Source: Phellopilus nigrolimitatus (lineage: Eukaryota; Basidiomycota; Agaricomycetes; Hymenochaetales; Hymenochaetaceae). Taken from it: a stretch of 64,000 nucleotides of DNA. The DNA lies in assembly GCA_021029095.1 (NCBI GenBank), contig JAJOHG010000072.1:62001-126000 (forward strand), in the 5' to 3' direction. Shown piece by piece: positions 51,092 through 63,800 of the stretch. The position numbers and the translations under genes are program-made. Numbering within the stretch: the first letter of the stretch is position 1; each line of letters starts with the position of its first letter. The notes under the pieces are model-generated. The model worked only from the letters and a program-made list of their open reading frames with translations, searched no databases and was not told the DNA's origin.

Positions 51092-52867
51092 TTAGTTTGG
51101 TTCCCACATCAACTCAATGAGTGGCATGCCAAGTTTACGAGCCAATGACAAAGCCTGCTCATATCCGATTCCGCACTTGAAAGAGGATGCTTCAATCCTT
51201 TCCTGCGGCGTTGTTCGATACAATACACGCAACGAAATGAGTTCCTGTATCTGGGAGATGACCACGAGTAAGACAATGTGAAGTGCAAATACAAGAAAGG
51301 GATAGTACCGATGCCGATGTCTGAACTCGATAGACGTCCGTCTCTTCTTTTAGACCAAAAACGTATTTGAAAGACTGCCCAGTTTGTTCTGACTCATCGT
51401 ATTCTCGTAGCAATGATCCCAAGATTGCCACAAGTCTGTCGTATGGGAATGTCATAGGTCCTATCAGACGTTGAGGAAGCTAAGATAAATCAATGTCAAG
51501 GACGCTTTGCAGATGATCTCGGCACAACCATCAGACTGTGACTAACCTTGGCCACAGCGCCTGGCTTGGTCTTCCTTGCACCTCCGCCCTTACGCTTTCT
51601 TTTGGATCTCTCATCTGCTCCTCGGCCAAACATACGGTAATCCGTCTTTGCGGGATTATAGGATGCGAGAAAAGATGCCAAGATAATGAACATTGACATA
51701 CTCGATAACTTCAGCGTTGCAACTTGCAAATCGGGCGACGATGTCGTAGATGTCAGTTGTCTTCCGAGCGCCTGAGAAAGACGGAATCCCTTGGGGAAAG
51801 AGTTGCTTTCGCTCCAATCCGATGCATTCAAGTTGCGAGGATACAAGCTCTCCACCGCATTCGTGAGTGAAGAGCTGAAAAGCCTCATCAGTCTTATACG
51901 GCTTTCTTCCGAAGGACCTAAATAGGGGCCGTCGTCTTGCCTCTTCCAATCCTCAAGGATAGGGGACACAAATCCTGGCCAACGAGCGGATACTATGTAT
52001 TCAAGTTCTTTAAGATCCGTGGTAAATGGGGCGCACACATTGTAGACAGTTTCCACAAAATGAACGAATAATGGTCGGAGGGAAGGATTACACGATGCTG
52101 TAAAATCGAATGCACTGTCATGCGGAAAAGACTCGCAGATCAAATCGACAGTTTCTGGCGATAACAGCAAAAGTAAGTTTCCCGTACAATCTCATTCAGG
52201 TCTGCAACATACCGTCTTTAGACAATGTCTCTATCACTATGCGATATGGATCAGGAAATAACCCTGGCAAAGGCGTTAAGTGTTCCCATTCAATCTCTGC
52301 CAAGAATATTGTTGTTATATCTCTTCCTGTCTGGAAGTTGTTCGTTCACGTTTTAGTTCTCCTAAAATGGACAGAGCAACTCACTAATTCCTGAAGTCTT
52401 GTTAAAGGGATGACAAGTTTTGATTGAATTTCTTTAAGCCTCTCGGCGCGTTCAAAGACCAGTGCGAACTTGGATGGGCCACTGAGTATCTCGGATCCTG
52501 AGGTTATTGGAAACGGATCGGAAGAAAGCATGCGAATACTCTCGAGAAACCCGTCAAGACTGTCGCTTCGTTGGCCGGCCAGGGTATCATTAGCATTCTC
52601 TTCGGGTCGAGGCTCCCAGAAATTAGCCAAGGAATTCAGGATGGTGTCGAAAATAAGTCTCTGAGTGAAGCATGCTACACAGTCTACGAAAGCGAAAGCG
52701 AATCTTTCTGACGAGTTCTCACGAGTAAGTGTTTTGAGTACATCTCGTAAGATAGATCGAGTCCTATTGGTTGTAAACGGGTCTAGAACGTAAATAAATG
52801 ATGGAGACTTTGCTGGAATGATAGTTTTAAGTTCATGGATGAGGGTTTCTTGACCAGGACGTGACAT
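51092..52867 (-). CDS. ORC5: Origin recognition complex subunit 5 (ORC5)
   Basis: ORC5 is part of the six-subunit complex that marks replication origins and loads the MCM helicase. Exons: 52385-52867, 52213-52330, 51547-52154, 51309-51479 and 51092-51250, total 513 codons (512 aa). The N-terminal AAA+ region contains PSFIYVLDPFTTNRTRSILR where the Walker A loop is expected; the usual GK[ST] is not seen, and whether ATP binding is retained is unclear. The ORC5 C-terminal hallmark is the block FLASYNPAKTDYRMFGRG, followed by a Lys/Arg-rich stretch (SKRKRKGGGARKTKPG), PMTFPYDRLVAILGSLL and a winged-helix-like end (IQELISLRVLYRTT). Confidence 0.9.
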
Positions 52868-54486
52868 TTAGGATGAGCGTCGGACCCACGCGATTAGTTC
52901 CAACTTGAAGTTCAACGCGATTGCGAGTGACAACCTTCACGTGACACCTGTGATGTGGCCCCACCTCCCCATCTATTCTTTTCACAGACTCTCATCTTTT
53001 AAGCATGAAATGTGAAGCAGTTTTTTATATTCTTTAACCTTCGACTTATTAATACTGTTATTGCATGTAAGCCATGGAAAAGAATTCGGGCGTCAGCCGA
53101 CCTCAACGTTTCCGAACTACATGTATATGGTACTGCTGGGAAGGTTGACATCAAATTTCGCAGAACGCCTCAATTCAGCTCTGCAGATATAAAATTTGGT
53201 GCAGAGGCAGGCCTGGTACGTCTAAGGCGCTGGTTCGCGGAAAATACTACTCACCGTGGATATCTTAAAACGCATCACGGAATAATCAAAGCTTCCGTGC
53301 CTCCGTGAGTAATCGCTACGAAACATCGGTCAATAAAGGTCGTACCTAAACTTTCTGCGTCGAAGCTCGTCATGACGAATCACAAAATAATCAAAATTTA
53401 TCATTTCCGTTAAATCTGGTGGAGCTTCGGTCGGCGCCCACATCCGGGTGGCATGGCCGATCAAAGAACAAATATCGTCCCAAGGAGGTTGTCTATGAGG
53501 AAAGGGTTCCTCTGCTGGGTGCGCCGTCATTCCTCAGGCAGCTCCTACGGCTCCTGACTCAGGTGAGTCGCACAGTGTACTCCGATCTACGCTGGCAAAT
53601 TTTCCCGGGACGCCTCGTGCTTGTGATGGACCCCGAAGCTACGGCTACGTACGTGTTCTTTGCATGAACTTCAACTCGACTCAGCCATTGACTTATTTTT
53701 CACAGCTACAACCTTGACTGTGGCCATATCATCTCGACCTGACGCTAAATTAAAGTTGTGAGCGTTAGATCAGAATCAACTCTTAAAGCGGCTTGGTTGA
53801 TATGAAACAAAGGAGACAAGACTTGGCCGCAGTTGCTGTTACGGGCAAAGTAATTCAAGCACGAAATTTTAAACACCGGAGACATTTGTCTTCACTGTTA
53901 CTGCGAGGCGATATCCTGGGGCTTTGCCTGCGACTCTGCTGTTTCCATAGTCCTCGTGTAAATTCTGCCTTCAGGTCTTGATGGGGTCTCCGCACTGCCT
54001 AGGTGGACACAGCTTAGCGTCCAGCTTTATTTGCTCCCCTGGCTATGTTTTATTTGTTTCACGAGAAATACGTTCTGATTCAGCATTCTGGCTGATTGCT
54101 ACCTTTCTGAGCTGGTCTGCCGTGCGAAACGGATGGGCAAAGTGACCGCCGCTGACGTAGCCGACCTTTGACTTGCTCTCGCCACTTGTCTTTGACCGTC
54201 CTACAATCAAGATGCGCCGGATTTCTGTCCGACTTCGCAGTTCTTCTCAGTCGGTGTATCGAATCTGATCTCGCACATCAAATGCTCTGCTCAGGCATGA
54301 AAGTTAAAGTATGCATATCATCTCACATCGACCTTGCAGCTTTGTCGCATACGAAGGACAGTCCTGTCGCGCAGTCGTCGGCTGCTCCCTTTGACACTTG
54401 AGTCATATCCAGTTCGCCGTATAAAATGGAAGATTCTGTGAGGACTGCTTCATCTCACACTTGCATCTTCTCTAACATCATCTGTA
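52868..54486. other. Intergenic region with only weak coding hints
   Basis: About 1.6 kb between ORC5 and a GST gene. A 66-codon minus-strand frame at 53330-53530 (WDDICSLIGHATRMWAPTEA) has natural-looking composition and could be an exon, but no partner exons or family could be found. Other short frames show no support. It might be a decayed gene. Confidence 0.4.
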
Positions 54487-55297
54487 ATGTCGCAGCCATA
54501 CATAACCCTCTACGACACGCCGTCATCGCAGTCAAATGGCTGGGCACCCAGTATGTGGAGGATTAGGTAGAGTGATCCCTCTCCTTAAATATTTTGCTTG
54601 CTACTGACCTTACTCTATGAGACTTATCCTCAATTACAAGCGTCTTCCATACCGAACCTTATGGGTTGAATTTCCTGATCTCGATCGTACTATGCGTTCT
54701 ATTGGTGCTCCAGCGACATCAAAGCGCTCTGACGGTCGTCCGGTTTATACTCTTCCGGTCATCGTAGACCCTATTCGCTCACCCCGTCATCCTGTGGTTC
54801 TTTCGAATCCGTCGGTCATATCCGAATACCTCGAAATCAACTACCCCGCACGGCCCCTTTTTCCAGAGGGAAGCAAGGCCCTGCAGACGCTCTTCGTGCA
54901 TTACCTGCACGAGGTATTTTCGAGACCACTTCTTCCTATCATGATTCCTCTCAGTGCACAAAAGCTTCCCGAGCGCAGCCAGGCTCATTTCTTTGCACCT
55001 GGTCAGAAGCCCACTGAGCCTTATCCGCCAGGACCTCAGCGCGAGCAGGCATGGCTGGCGGTCCGCGAGAACTTCGATTTTCTTGCGTCCGTACTGGACA
55101 AGAATAGCGGCGATGATGGTGACGGTGTTCTTGTCTCTGGACGGGACCTGACGTACGCGGATTTGGCCCTTTGTGCGATTATCCTTTGGATAGAAAAGGT
55201 TTCGCCCCAGGATGGCTGGCCTCGTGTAAAGTCCTGGAATGGTGGCCGTTGGACCAGACTCATGGAAAGGTGCCGGGAGTATATGGATGTGGTGTAA
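54487..55297 (+). CDS. Glutathione S-transferase (fungal Ure2p-like), copy 2
   Basis: Exons 54487-54566 and 54622-55297, 252 codons (251 aa). The N-terminus is MSQPYITLYDTPSSQSNGWA, then LILNYKRLPYRTLWVEFPDL, PVYTLPVIVDP and NPSVISEYLEINYP (the SNAIxxYL-like glutathione-binding position). The C-terminal helical domain contains VSGRDLTYADLALCAIILWI and GGRWTRLMERCREYMDVV. The exon 1 splice site is at the same position in the fold as in the GST gene at 48691-49479, so they share ancestry, yet their sequences are only moderately alike. They flank ORC5 on opposite strands. Confidence 0.9.
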
Positions 55298-55814
55298 CTG
55301 ATCTACGAAGCCGTTCAAATGAAGCCAATACTTTCTCTTCTCTTAATCAATCGACCCCTACTTTCCCCCATATCATTTTAGAATTTGTATAAACTGTAGC
55401 GCGGCCTAATCGCCTTTACCCCAAGATATTTAGAGAGCATAGAACACTTGCTAGGGATAGACATGTGCAGGAATGGATTTCGGATGGATGGACTATATGT
55501 TTGACTTGTACAACCCGTATGGATCGTAAATTGTTTAATAATCACGCTTCGCGAATATACTAGACTGACAAGAATTCCAAAATATATTCATGGGGTCCTT
55601 TTCATGATCGTCGCGAAGTCAGAGCGAGCGCCTATCACTGGTAAATGATGCTGGGATAGAAAATAGGGAGCCCTTATTTCTCTTTCACTCTCTCACGCTT
55701 GGCACTGCACAAATCCCTGCAGGCGATGTATGTTTATATACCATTACAATTCGACAAGTGAATCTATAGGACACAAAAGAAAGAACACATTTGGTAGTCG
55801 AGACAGTGACAGCT
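55298..55814. other. Intergenic region between convergent genes
   Basis: About 520 bp between the stop of the GST gene and the stop of the reductase gene. A/T-rich, no supportable gene. Confidence 0.5.
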
Positions 55815-57449
55815 TCAATCATCTGCTACGATGATAAGAGCCTTTCCCGTATTCTTACCTGTTTGCACATCCAAAAACATCTGCCCAGTATTTTCGAGGC
55901 CACGTTTAGCGTACTCAAAGTACTTGATCTCGCCACTTGCAACCTTCGAGGGGATCACTCGATAAAACTCATGGCCGAATTGTGCTTCAAGGTTGCCAAC
56001 AATGAAGCCCTGCATGGTGATATTCTTGAAAAGGACATGTGCGATGTTCTGAATAGTCAAGAGTGAATTGATTCGAAAGGGGCCCGATACTGAGATTATA
56101 TTGTCACCTACCTTGACAGGAGCAAAACCGTGATTATAACCACTAATCATGCCGCATTCCTGCAATGAAAGTTACGTTGGGAAGCCAGGTCCACAACAGA
56201 AAGGGACGTACGATGAAACGAGCAAATTTATCAGCTGCGCTGAGAGCAAGGTCAAGAATCTCTCCGCCGACATGATCCCAGTATCTTGAATAAGAAAATG
56301 ATAAACATGCAAGTGGGCAAGGTTTGATGTGGGCTTACATGTTGATAGGGCCATGCTTATCAAGTATGTCTTTCGTGCTTGTCGTCTTGTAGTTGAAAGC
56401 GACGTCCGCACCACAATCCAGCATGAATTTAACTTTCTCTTCCGAACCCGCCGAGGCGATTATTTTCAAACCGTCAAGTTTCGCGAGCTGGATCACAAGG
56501 CTTATGATGATACTTTCAGGGATGGAGAAGGAAGAGGAAGATGTAATGACTTACGAGCCGACTGGACCTGAACCTGTGGTGACGAAGAGTGTTTCTCCCT
56601 GAAATAGCAGCACACTTCAATGACGCAACAACTAGATATCGGATCTTTCTTTTCTCGCACCTTTTTCACATGAGGGTGTACATATGCCGTCCAACCGTGG
56701 TAAGCAGTCTTGCCTGTAAGAAAAAAGGGTTCCCTTTCGTAAACCCAACACCAAAGGGAAGTTTACGGAGCACCTGACCTGGCATGCCACAAACACCAAG
56801 GTATACTGACCACGGTAGATCGGAAACCCTTTCTATTTTTGTATGCTCTTCCACGTTAGATAAAACGGCAAGCTCGATGAAGGCTGCAGGGAAGTTTTAT
56901 TTTTAGCTATTGCAAATTGGACAGTTCTAGGAGAGCGTATCAATCTAAAGACTTACGAAAGTGACCATACAAGTGGTCGCCTGCAGAAATACCTGCATCA
57001 TCCGACCTGACCACTTTCCCGATACCAAAGGCGTAGATACTACATACTTAACCAGTTAATTCTGCTGGCAAACGTAGTTGAGAGTGAATCTTACGGTTCT
57101 CCGATAGTATAATTGTCCTTAAGAAGGGATATTAGTACGATGATGCAAAATTGAGAAAACTGGCTGTTTCGTACAGTATACGCGCTTTCCTCTGTCTTAC
57201 GCATTTTGTTGCGCAAATACGGGTCAACGGACAAAACCAAAACCTTGACAAGAACACCACCATTCAAAGCGATGGTGTCTGGGTCAATTATCTGAGATTT
57301 GTCGAAAACCACTGTCTTCTCTGGTTCGGGAAACCCTATAAGTATACAGAAGCATAGTATCAGACGCTATCGGCACTCTAGCAACTGTGAATACTCTTGC
57401 CTTCGGGGTAGTCGTTGAAAAGTACTCGACTGTTAGTCACTGGCGCCAT
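55815..57449 (-). CDS. NADPH-dependent 2-alkenal/prostaglandin-reductase-like oxidoreductase (MDR superfamily)
   Basis: These zinc-free medium-chain reductases reduce the double bond of alpha,beta-unsaturated aldehydes and ketones with NADPH. Eleven exons: 57401-57449, 57175-57335, 57095-57117, 56957-57039, 56779-56883, 56661-56713, 56555-56598, 56339-56500, 56212-56284, 56112-56159 and 55815-56048, total 345 codons (344 aa), normal for the family. Blocks: VLVKVLVLSVDPYLRNKM, YAFGIGKVVRSDDAGISAGD, GMPGKTAYHGW, TTGSGPVGS (nucleotide-binding loop), VIQLAKLDGLKIIASAGSEE, YWDHVGGEILDLAL and GFIVGNLEAQ. Intron 1 is best read with a GC donor (GCAAGA), giving EGFPEPEKT; a GT donor 8 bp further in would add two residues. 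Confidence 0.87.
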
Positions 57450-57915
57450 AGTAGATAGTCGATGGGTAGTGCGATGATGGCGAAGAATGAGTGGAGGTTT
57501 CTGTCGACGGAGGTTTGCTTTATAATTGTTACTAATAATGAGCGGCTGACTACGGGCCCAGCACGAACTTTCGATACTGAAATCTTGTGTACAGTAGTAC
57601 ATGTGATATTGTAGGTCCGAAGTACCTCCGCTACTATGTATCCTGGTTGCTCGTATAAGCTTGAGCCTTGGGAATTTCTTGCTGAACATGCGAAATTCCC
57701 TTGCTCTGGTGAGGGTACTGGTACGTGCAGTAAAGTATGCTTTCTTCAGTCGAGTCGGCATTCGACACACGCCTCCTGAGAGCAGGGTTTAGGAGCTGTG
57801 CGATTTTGTCTGCAGTTTCTGAAAATCTTTCTGTATTTTTCTTGTCCTGTATTATTATGGAGTGTTTTAGCCAGAGGAAGGACGTCCGTCCATATTTGGC
57901 AACACACTTCTTGAC
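57450..57915. other. Divergent intergenic region
   Basis: 466 bp between divergent starts of the reductase gene and the next gene; no independent gene is supported and no clear promoter motif was identified. Confidence 0.45.
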
Positions 57916-58996
57916 ATGGTACCGCCAAAAACAATGGACTACTATACCAACGATTCTAGCGACGACGATGACGGCGACGATGCCCCCGAAGCTGTCAGCC
58001 TATCCCAGTCAATGGCCGAAATTAACAAGATCGATCGTGCGCTTCAAACCGCTAAGTCCGAAGCGAGGAAGAAGGGGAAGGAGAAAAACAGAATAAAGGA
58101 CGAAAAACTCAAGCAAAGGGCGGAGGAAACTCGAGGGAATCACAAGAAAGGTGGTGAATTTGAATCAACGAGAAAAGGGAAGGTGTCAGCGTCGCGTGAT
58201 GAGGATGGAGGAAGCGGGCAGAAGTCGACTTTGGAGGATCGAATGGAACGCGCGATGCGCGATGCTGAGGATGAAGAGGCCGAGGGCTCGGATGATGCTT
58301 GGGGAGGGAGTAGAAATGGAGTGATACCTGACGACGATAGAGAGGAACATGGCGATATTGCTATTAGGGAAAGCTTTGCCACTCGTGGATTCTTCCCCGA
58401 GGGTGAGTTCGCAGAGGATACTCGCAATCACATAGAGGATGCCGAAGAAAAGGCTAATGGCAGGGGGTCGACGGACACTGGAAAGTCGCAGGAGAACGGC
58501 TTAGACTATCTTCCTGAACACCTCTTCACCTCTGCATTCCCCAAATCGTGGATCCCTAAGGACGGAATTCCTCCGACCACAAAGCAGATTCGTAAGTCCA
58601 AGTCTGATCAAAAGCGCAAAAAGCAGAGAGCCCGTCCTTCGAAAGATTTTGTACTAGGGTAAGCCGTTTCTCCAGCACTTGGCGATTCATTCAGAGTTCT
58701 GAATGTTTGCGTAGTTCAAAAACAATCCGAACAATTATTCCGAAAACGACCGCCCCAGCTATAACTGCCGCTAGTCGTACTCTGCCGCCTACTAGAGTGA
58801 AACGATTTGTCGAAGGGCGCTTAAGTCTCAAGTCAGGATACCCGGAGAAAGGGCGCGGTAATTGGCAAAGAAAAGCCGGTAAACATATATCTCTCGCTGT
58901 TCCATTGAGTGTTGTCTTAGTGGCCTGTAATTTACAGCGAATGTCGGGAGCTTGCGAAGCAACCATCTTCCGGCCATGGGTTTTGTCCGTAACTGA
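57916..58996 (+). CDS. Highly charged protein, probably nucleolar/ribosome biogenesis
   Basis: Exons 57916-58658, 58715-58878 and 58938-58996, 322 codons (321 aa), start ATG 57916. The N-terminus is acidic (YYTNDSSDDDDGDDAPEAVS), followed by a long Lys/Glu-rich probably coiled segment. The C-terminal third has an ordered-looking block: LDYLPEHLFTSAFPKSWIPK, basic KQRARPSKDFVLG, LPPTRVKRFVEGRLSLKSGY and WQRKAANVGSLRSNHLPAMG. The mix of acidic and basic tracts with a short conserved C-terminal motif is typical of nucleolar ribosome-assembly factors, but I cannot name the family with confidence. Splice phases are consistent throughout. Confidence 0.7.
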
Positions 58997-59108
58997 TAAT
59001 TTGGATGATTTATCGAGACGCATCACTTCCAATATTTGTATAGTGTATTCGTTTGTGCGTGTCTGACCATTATTATCATTATTTGAAAGAAACAAAAAAA
59101 GGTCAAAT

Positions 59109-60555
59109 CTAAGCGCTGTCCCCCGCCTTCGCCTTTCTTCTTCTCTTCTTTGTACTTACCTGCGAATCGCCTGCTGTGTTGCTATTGCTAATATTTGTCC
59201 CGTTAATACCGTTGTCTTCATCTAGACTATCAAGGGTTCGCTTCGTGCCATTCGTCAAGGCACCATCTGTCCTTTTTTCATCAACTGCTACAGTTGACGT
59301 AGGAAGATCAGTCGTTCGAGAGATTGAAGATCCATCCAGGACCGGTACAATATCCGGGTTAATCTTGTCTTCCCGAGATTTCAACAAGGCTTGAGCTTCA
59401 GACATCGAAGCCATCGGTTTGCTTGCCAATGATTCGTTTCGTGCGGCAGTTGATGTCGGTTCTTCCTTAGGCAAAATGAGAGTCGGTTCAGACAGAATTG
59501 CTCTGTACGTTTTGCGTGTCTCTGCAGAAAGATAGTTTATGTGGTTGTAAGACTCTAAGCTCTGCATATACCTAAAGCACTCACGAGCACGAATAAGTAG
59601 TGACTTCGGTGTTGTTGTCAACGCCTCATGGGCAAGATTTTGCGCAAGACCAAGTAAGGTCACCCTTCCACAAGGCGTCAAGCAGGTACGATAGATCAAC
59701 CGGATGACTTACAAATTCACCACATCTCTCGGTGCCCGCAGATCAGTGTCGGCCTCAACACCCCCACTCACGATCAGACCCTTTCCTTTCGTCACACGGG
59801 AGAGCTCGCGTGCAGACGCCCACCAGTTCCTTCGCTCATCTTCTCCCTGCAAAACTCCAGCATAAATTATCTCGAAGACTGCGCCGTTCTTCACCGCGGT
59901 GCGCACGAGTGTGTGCTTTAATCGAAAAGGGAGACGCGGGGCAGTGAGCGTGAGTGATATGATATGTGTTGCGAGCGAGGAAGGGGCCGTGTGTGTCAGG
60001 CAGACGTTCGCGAGGGCGTTTTGACTAGTAGGATGTAAGGCAATAATGTCGTAGGGCGCAAACAATGAAGCATTTCCGGCGCTCTCAAATGCAGTTTAGA
60101 CAATGTATGAACTTCCCTAAAAGCATGACGAAGTGCGTACCAGACCGTTCCCCTTTTCACTGCCTTCGTCCAAGACTATCGTCAACCTCTTCAGTAAGAA
60201 AAGGCCTTGCCGCGCCCTCAATTGCTTTAGTAACGGATCGAGAACATTTACATGGGTCTTAGAGTCTACTTTGCTTTTGACAATCTGGTTGAGAGCAACG
60301 ACAGTATATCCTACTGTCAAACAAAAATAAATATATTAAACCGAGAAGAGACACAGTAAACATACAGCGGATCAGCAAGTCGATGCGGGATTCTAACTTC
60401 GCAAGTTGAGCAGGACTGAAAGTCACCTCTTCCTGAGCCACTTGCACTTGGCCTGGAGCTACAGATTGCTTTGCCTTATTTTTCTTAGATGTATGGGATC
60501 GAGGCTGAGCTTGAGTTGTTGGAGATGGGACGGGCACATTCAGGTCGAAAAACAT
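59109..60555 (-). CDS. RPP1: RNase P/MRP protein subunit RPP1 (Rpp30 family)
   Basis: RPP1/Rpp30 is a TIM-barrel-like protein subunit of RNase P (5' tRNA maturation) and RNase MRP (rRNA processing), in the nucleus. Exons: 60366-60555, 60141-60313, 59713-60083 and 59109-59664, total 430 codons (429 aa). The start is MFFDLNVPVPS, matching the FxDLNVP N-terminus of the family. Blocks: LGYTVVALNQIVKSKV, YDIIALHPTSQNALAN, GAVFEIIYAGVL, KGLIVSGGVEADTDLRAPRDVVNL and TLLGLAQNLAHEAL. The C-terminal 150 residues are a Ser/Thr-rich tail ending in the basic patch KKRRRKAKAG. A GTAAGT just before that patch (SQ/VST) could act as a donor, so the very end is less certain. Confidence 0.9.
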
Positions 60556-60846
60556 CGTCGAGGAACGAGAGCAACCGGTTACTTATGTAACGCAAATCCC
60601 ATGCGTAAGTCGCACAGCTCTATATTGATACCGAATAGTCATCCAAGTCCAAAGAAAGATAAATAGATTTACTAAAAGTGATAAAATACATGTATGGATG
60701 ATACAGATGTATCATCAACGAGCCTTGGTAGCACAGGTAGTCAGAGAGCGACGAAAAAATGTAGCAAAGAGCGGAAGTGACACATTGTACACAGCCGAAT
60801 GGACGGAAAACATGAGTAATTCGCCATGATAACCAATCGGCGTACA

Positions 60847-63800
60847 CTATAATGCACGGGGAGACGTGGAGTAAACTGACTCTCGTCTATCCTGGTGTTC
60901 TAGATTAATCGTCGAGTGATCATCATCTTCTCCGTCCCACCTTTCACTTGCAGTGGCGTAGTACGAGACACCGCTAGCTTGTGACCCTGCACGCGGGAAG
61001 GGTGAAGTTGGCTCCATCTTGAACGCAGACGGTGGACTTCGAACTCCCATCTCGAACGCATCTAAGGTAGGCGCTTCAGTTCGGGGTGGTTCGAGGCGCG
61101 GAGGTTGCAGACTGTTCACAGCATACGGAGCTTCCGCAGTAACTGATGTCGTTGCCGCGGACGCTGTGGCAGATTCTTGATTATAGAAAAGATAGTGAGG
61201 TTCTGGCAGAGGGGAAGGAATGGGAATATCGGAGGCGGAGTAGTATGAAGGATGCGGTGAAACTGGAGAGCGAATCGGAGAAGTGTGAGCTCCTGGTGTG
61301 ATTGTGTGAGCTTCGTCAGGCTCGCCATCGACAACGTACTGAATATCAGCCAAGTTGGTTGATATCTCAGATTCTTCTTGCCATTTTGGTTGCCGAGATG
61401 ACTCCGAGATCCCAACTGTCTGAGGCGATGACAGCTCAAATTCCCCTGGGCTTCTGGTGAGCGTAGGCTCGTATCCCCCACCGTGTTGACTAGCTTCGGA
61501 TATCGATCGATCATGATTATACATTGGAGCAGTTTCGAAATCGCGGCTGGACATAGTTCTTATGAGTCCTCTTCTGCTCTTGATGCCAAGCTGCTTCTTT
61601 AGGTCACCCTTGACCCACATCTCACGAATGATGTTACTATCAAGAGGTGAATAGCTCGACTGAGCGAATTTGACCAGGAAATGTGGACCTAACGAGCTGT
61701 ATGAATATCGTGTTCATACTTTTCATTAAGATGAAAGAAGCTTACCTAGAGCCACTGCGATTGTAAGAATGACAGTCGTCCAAAATGTTATTTCGCCATA
61801 TAAGACTAGCACTTCGTCATTGAAATCGACAGAATTAAAGAGAGAGTAGACAGATATCCAGATAATCATAATCAGCGACGATCCAACGACGACAATCCAC
61901 GTGATAACTGTCCAGCTTAAAAATCGTTCAATCAGATTCACCACCTTGAGCAAAGAAAAGACTTACTAGTGCGTATTCAATCCCACGTAGGAGTTGGCGC
62001 TTATAATAGCAGCAACAGCGATTGTCGTACCAAAATCAGCAAGCGAATCAATCCCCTTTCCGTTCCAGGAAATTGCAGGACCAAGGGACCACGCGAAATA
62101 CGGGATGAAGTACATCACGACGGATTGATAAAGACCATCCGCCATGTACAGCCAAAATTTCGTTCTCGTATAATCCAATCCGCGAATGCCACGCAAATAC
62201 AATTGAGGAAATGCCAATACTGCTTTTGCATTTATATCCTGGTCGAAGGCTGCAGAATACATGAGCAAGTTACTTCGTTTGCAAAAAGAAGATATGCTGA
62301 CCTCCAAGTGCAATGACTGGTAGGGATGTGAAAAGTAGATTGTACAAAAGAATAAAAGTATACTGATAGAGATACGTTGCATCAAAGCTGAGGGAAAATA
62401 AGAAACTCGTGATGACGAGAAAAACATGAAAGTAAGTCGCATACCTGTTGTAAAAGAGATACCAGAACATGGCGAAAGTCCAGATTACATTCTGTTGTCG
62501 GTGTCGTCAGTACTTCGAGGCATTTGTTTCCTTCTCAGAATCAGTCCACTCACCTTGTAGAAGAAGTTCGCGTGCATGTCAGCAATTCTCAAATATGACC
62601 AGCGCCCATGAACAATGAGCAATTTGGTCAGGAAGCGGAACTGGCCAAAAGCATAGTCGGCAGACATGGCAGCTTGAGAGCCCTCAAGGCCAAGAAGTCC
62701 GCAGCCAACATTCGCTTCTTGAATCATGGCCACGTCATTGGCACCATCGCCAATCGACAGCGTCATAGCATTACGACCATCCTTAACCTGTATTGACGAA
62801 TATATGTTTTATCTCTACATAAGGAGATACGGTACTCACAAGTTTAACTGTCATTGCCTTTTGGGCAGGAGAAACGCGGCAACACACGACAGTCTCACAT
62901 TGGGTGGCAAGGTTCAAGAAAAGCGGCTTCAGGCCAGTTTCCAAGGCATAGCGGAGCGTATCTCCGTCAATGACAATCGCAAAACTCGCTTGAGCTCCTG
63001 GAATGAACCCACGCGAGTTCGAAGTCCATTTCGGAGGACCGAGAACAGAAGCTAGTTTGTTTAACCCTGCTTCAATCTTTGATCTTGCCTCTTCATGTGA
63101 GGTAGCCGATAAAATCATAATCTCCATATCCTGCTTCAGTAAGTTGCAGCTGTAACCAATCTCTATGGCTGTTTGAACTTTGTCGCCCGTAAGAATCCAG
63201 AGCTTGATTCCGGCCTTGTGCAATGTTTCGATCGCCTCAGGGACGCCTTCCTGCAGCTTATCCTCCAGGGCCGTTGCACCAAGGATTTGCAAAGAGTGCT
63301 CAATCCGCTCATTGGCTTCATCGATCGCCTCGTCACGACCCTTCACAGCTGAGGCTGCCGCGTCATAAGCCATCGACCAATCGACATACTCTTCTTCACT
63401 GAGATATCGATAAGCAATACAAAGCGTTCGAAGACCGCCATTCGCAAAATCCTCCATATCTTTAAGAGTCTTGGCTTTGAGTTCTGGATCGTGGTCGGCT
63501 GCCAGGCGAGCGTAAATGACTGAATCGGCACCCTTCGTGTATAAAATAAGTCGGCCCTCCGGGTCCCGCACGACGACACTCATGCGTTTTCGCGTGCTGT
63601 TAAATTCAAGCATCCTAAGAGGGATATACCGCTCTGGCCTACCCATTACCTCAATATCGATAGAACCATTCGTCTTTCCAATGAATGGAAATCCGGCATC
63701 TCTTGCTGCCGCAACGAGGGCAGCCTCATCAGGAGATTCGGCTTTGTATTCTACACGATAGGGCTGCATTTGCGGATCCGGCTTATCTGGAAGAACTGAG

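Noticed and set aside
53012..53308. 98-codon + strand frame
   Set aside because: No methionine context, homology or partner exons; composition similar to flanking non-coding DNA.
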